Positions 5,306-7,050 of a stretch of DNA of 7,050 bases are shown in pieces. The position numbers and the translations under genes are program-made. Within the stretch, counting starts at the first letter, position 1; the number at the start of each line of letters is the position of its first letter. The stretch comes from Luteimonas_C sp035250245 (lineage in GTDB: Bacteria; Pseudomonadota; Gammaproteobacteria; Xanthomonadales; Xanthomonadaceae): contig DATFFH010000105.1 in NCBI GenBank assembly GCA_035250245.1, forward strand, positions 1 through 7,050, read 5' to 3'. The notes below the pieces were generated by a model. That model saw only the letters and a list, made by a program, of their open reading frames with translations, was not told the DNA's origin and did no database searches.

Positions 5306-5707
5306 TCAGGCGAAGCGCGCAGACACCATCGTGACGATCGCGATCGCCAACAGCGGCGCAGCGATGCGCTGGATCGCGATCATCCGCGCCCGCGCCGAAT
5401 CCGCCGTCAAGACGCCGCGCTTGATCTGGCCGCGGGTGACCGCGCCGCCGCCGGCCTGCAGCGCGAACGCCAGCAAGGCGCAGGCGATGCCGACCGCGAG
5501 CACCGTTTCCGGCTTGCCGAACGCGGCGCCGTGCAGCGCGCGCCACAAATAGCCGCCGCTGAGCAGGGTGACCAGCGCGGCGCCCGCCATCGGCTTGGCC
5601 AAGCGTGGGCCGTCGCCTGCGCCGCGCGCCATCACGAAAGTGCCGCCGGCCCAGAACACCGCGGCGAGCACGTGCAAGGACAAGGCTATGATCAGGACGG
5701 TCTGCAT
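5306..5707 (-). CDS. small integral membrane protein, four predicted helices
   Basis: A 133-residue hydrophobic protein with four likely membrane segments at about residues 3-25, 38-56, 66-86 and 112-131. A basic loop (TRGQIKRGVL...ARAR, about 91-108) lies between helices 3 and 4. Helix 1 has LHVLAAVFWAGG with His12 and Trp19, a pattern also seen in CopD-like and other small proteobacterial membrane proteins. I cannot assign a substrate or function. The start at 5707 follows GGGAG about 7 bases upstream. A longer in-frame reading from 6580 would run antisense through the TetR gene and is rejected. It is divergent from the TetR-family gene across a 60-bp gap with a dyad operator, so it is the likely target of that regulator. 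Confidence 0.85.
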   Translation of the reverse strand: MQTVLIIALSLHVLAAVFWAGGTFVMARGAGDGPRLAKPMAGAALVTLLSGGYLWRALHGAAFGKPETVLAVGIACALLAFALQAGGGAVTRGQIKRGVLTADSARARMIAIQRIAAPLLAIAIVTMVSARFA

Positions 5708-5732
5708 CGGACGCTCCCGTTGCGGAATTGAA

Positions 5733-5747
5733 TATACAACTTGTATA
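5733..5747. promoter_or_regulatory. dyad operator in the TetR/membrane-protein gap
   Basis: TATACAA-C-TTGTATA is a perfect 15-bp dyad. It lies within a looser 29-bp palindrome (5726-5754) flanked by AATT on both sides. It is an AT-rich island in GC-rich DNA and sits midway between the two divergent start codons. Possible -10 boxes overlap it on both strands: TATACT (5744-5749) towards the TetR gene and TATATT (minus strand, 5736-5731) towards the membrane protein gene. A bound TetR dimer would therefore block both promoters. Binding is inferred from position and symmetry. Confidence 0.7.
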
Positions 5748-5767
5748 CTTAATTTATCCGGATTGCA

Positions 5768-6382
5768 ATGCCCGAACGCAACTACGCCAGCCCCGCCCGC
5801 GACGCCGCCGCGGCCGAAACCCGCGCCAACGTGATCGCCGCCGCCGCGGGCCTGCTGCGCAAGGCCGCCGATCCCGGCAAGGTGTCGCTGGAAGCGGTGG
5901 CGAAAGCGGCGGGCGTCACCCGCTTGACGGTCTACAACCAGTTCGGCTCGCGCCGCGGATTGCTGGAAGCGGTGTTCGACGACATCGCCCGCGAAGGCGG
6001 CCTGCATCGCTTGGCCGCGGCGATGGCGATGCCCGATCCGCGCGCGGCGCTGGACCGGGTGGTGGACGTGTTCTGCGAATTCTGGGCGCACAACCAAGCC
6101 TTGGGCGCGCTGCATGCCGCGGCCGCGGGCGATTCCGAATTCGCGGTCGCGCTGGCCGAACGCAACGCGCGCCGGCGGAAGCTGGTCGGCGGCTTGCTGC
6201 AGCGCTTGGTCGAGGCCGGAGAATTGCGCGCCGCCGACGCCGAGGAAATCGGCGATCTGCTGTTCGCGCTGACCAGCTACGCCACCTACGCCATGCTCAC
6301 CGCGCAAGGCCGCAAGCCGGCCGCGGTGCGCCGCGTGCTGAAGTCGGCGCTGGCGGCGCTGCTGGCCGGCGCGGGGCGTTGA
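5768..6382 (+). CDS. TetR/AcrR family transcriptional regulator
   Basis: A 204-residue DNA-binding repressor of typical length. The N-terminal domain (about 14-62) holds the helix-turn-helix, VSLEAVAKAAGVTRLTVYNQFGSRRGLLEAVF (39-70), with the characteristic TVYNQFGS recognition-helix end. Residues 80-200 form the helical ligand-binding and dimerisation domain, which is too variable to suggest an inducer. The start ATG has no strong Shine-Dalgarno, but upstream in-frame sequence is AT-rich operator DNA, so this start is the plausible one. It is divergent from the membrane protein gene and probably represses both itself and that gene through the dyad at 5733-5747. Its stop lies 4 bases from that of the convergent phospholipase gene. 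Confidence 0.93.
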   Translation: MPERNYASPARDAAAAETRANVIAAAAGLLRKAADPGKVSLEAVAKAAGVTRLTVYNQFGSRRGLLEAVFDDIAREGGLHRLAAAMAMPDPRAALDRVVDVFCEFWAHNQALGALHAAAAGDSEFAVALAERNARRRKLVGGLLQRLVEAGELRAADAEEIGDLLFALTSYATYAMLTAQGRKPAAVRRVLKSALAALLAGAGR

Positions 6383-6386
6383 TCGC

Positions 6387-7050
6387 TCAGGCGCCGATCG
6401 CAGGATCGCTGTAGCTGGATGCGCCGGTTTCGACGTGACCGGCGAAACGGCGCAGATAGGCGCGATCCGAATCAGAGGTGACGCTGACGTCGTACCAATG
6501 ATCGCTGGCCGCGATCGGCCACGCGTCTTCGATGCGCGCGCCGGGCGCCAGAATGTGCTCGCGTGCCGGTGCATTGCCATAGCGGTTCACCGCGACCGTC
6601 AGCAGGCACGCGGCTTCGCCATCGTTGCGCAGGCGCAGGATCAAACGCCCGCCGACGGCATCGTAGTCCGCTTCCGCTTCAGGACGTGCGCCGCCGCGGC
6701 CGGCGCGGCGCGGATCACCCTTGAATTCGCGCAGGAAACCGTTGGGTCCGAACGCACGCAAGTCGTAGCCGCCGTTACTGGCGATGGCCCATTCGTCCGA
6801 CAGGCGTTTGCCGGATTCGACGGTGTAGAACCACGGGCCTTCGCCGCGCCGGCCCGAGTACACGTTGAAACCGGCACCGGCGGCGCCGGCATTGACGAAA
6901 TCCAACACGAATTCGTTCGTGTCCGCCTGTGTGCGGCCGTGCACGTGCAAGACGTAAGGTAAGGCGCGCGCGGGACGACGGCCCGGTTCCTGGCGCGGCA
7001 TGCTCGCTGCCGGCGACGCGCGCGGCGGTGCCAGCTTGCAGGCGGCGTCG
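6387..7050 (-). CDS. phosphocholine-type phospholipase C, C-terminal part
   Basis: The last 220 residues of a longer protein whose catalytic part lies beyond base 7050. The frame is open to the window edge, so the Met at 7001 is internal. A linker rich in Pro and Ala leads to MPRQEPGRRPARALPY, the usual junction in PlcH/PlcN-like phospholipases C. Two beta-rich C-terminal repeats of the DUF756 type follow, at about visible residues 29-113 (ALPYVLHV...GPNGFLREFKGD) and 125-211 (GGRLILRLRNDG...HWYDVSV...YLRRFAGHVETG). Family members hydrolyse phosphatidylcholine or sphingomyelin outside the cytoplasm, usually after Tat export. The signal and active site are not visible here. The gene ends convergently with the TetR-family gene. 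The family call is strong, but whether it is of the haemolytic or non-haemolytic type cannot be told. Confidence 0.9.
   Translation of the reverse strand, partial: DAACKLAPPRASPAASMPRQEPGRRPARALPYVLHVHGRTQADTNEFVLDFVNAGAAGAGFNVYSGRRGEGPWFYTVESGKRLSDEWAIASNGGYDLRAFGPNGFLREFKGDPRRAGRGGARPEAEADYDAVGGRLILRLRNDGEAACLLTVAVNRYGNAPAREHILAPGARIEDAWPIAASDHWYDVSVTSDSDRAYLRRFAGHVETGASSYSDPAIGA

Noticed and set aside
4482..5546. A 354-codon minus-strand open frame across trmL and the palindromic block.
   Set aside because: It is antisense to trmL and to part of the membrane protein region and runs through repeat hairpins. No recognisable domain.
5728..6414. A 228-codon plus-strand frame overlapping the TetR gene.
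   Set aside because: Arg/Gly-rich out-of-frame shadow of the TetR gene, starting inside the operator.
5708..6580. N-terminal extension of the membrane protein frame to 6580.
   Set aside because: It would read antisense through the whole TetR gene and the operator. The start at 5707 has a Shine-Dalgarno and begins a natural membrane helix.

Overview
The window looks like a chromosomal segment of a GC-rich gammaproteobacterium of the Xanthomonadaceae/Lysobacteraceae, most probably Lysobacter or a close relative. The evidence is the high GC content with strong third-position GC bias, the GTAG-type palindromic intergenic repeats common in that family, and the gene content (an M16 zinc-peptidase lipoprotein, TrmL, a phosphocholine-type phospholipase C). 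I see no mobile-element genes, CRISPR array, rRNA or tRNA.

Layout. Bases 1-280 (minus) hold the 5' part of a small DUF4156-type lipoprotein. Bases 281-539 hold its upstream region, a REPIN-like inverted repeat (348-479) and a terminator-like hairpin (489-514). Bases 540-3422 (minus) encode a two-half M16 metallopeptidase lipoprotein. A 100-bp divergent gap separates it from an SDR oxidoreductase (3523-4236, plus). Bases 4237-4470 hold a second, nearly perfect REPIN palindrome (4244-4348), a cluster of GTCCG/CGGAC pentamers (4354-4394) and a consensus-quality sigma-54 promoter (4427-4441). That promoter leads straight into a perfect 8-base Shine-Dalgarno and a 54-codon small membrane or secreted protein gene (4471-4635). 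Next is trmL (4662-5123, plus), whose start codon abuts a small hairpin and -10-like box. A composite palindromic block (5132-5295) lies between trmL and a convergent four-helix membrane protein gene (5306-5707, minus). That gene is divergent from a TetR-family regulator (5768-6382, plus) across a 60-bp AT-rich gap with a perfect 15-bp dyad operator. The regulator converges, with a 4-base gap, on the 3' part of a phospholipase C gene (6387-7050, minus) that runs off the window.

How the parts work together. Most genes are unrelated housekeeping or envelope functions. Two regulatory units stand out. One is the TetR gene and membrane protein pair with a shared operator. The other is the sigma-54 promoter, its putative upstream activator cluster and the small ORF just before trmL. 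The second is the best candidate here for something undescribed: a short hydrophobic peptide with very strong translation signals, apparently under enhancer-dependent control. The palindromic repeats sit only between genes and probably also insulate transcripts.
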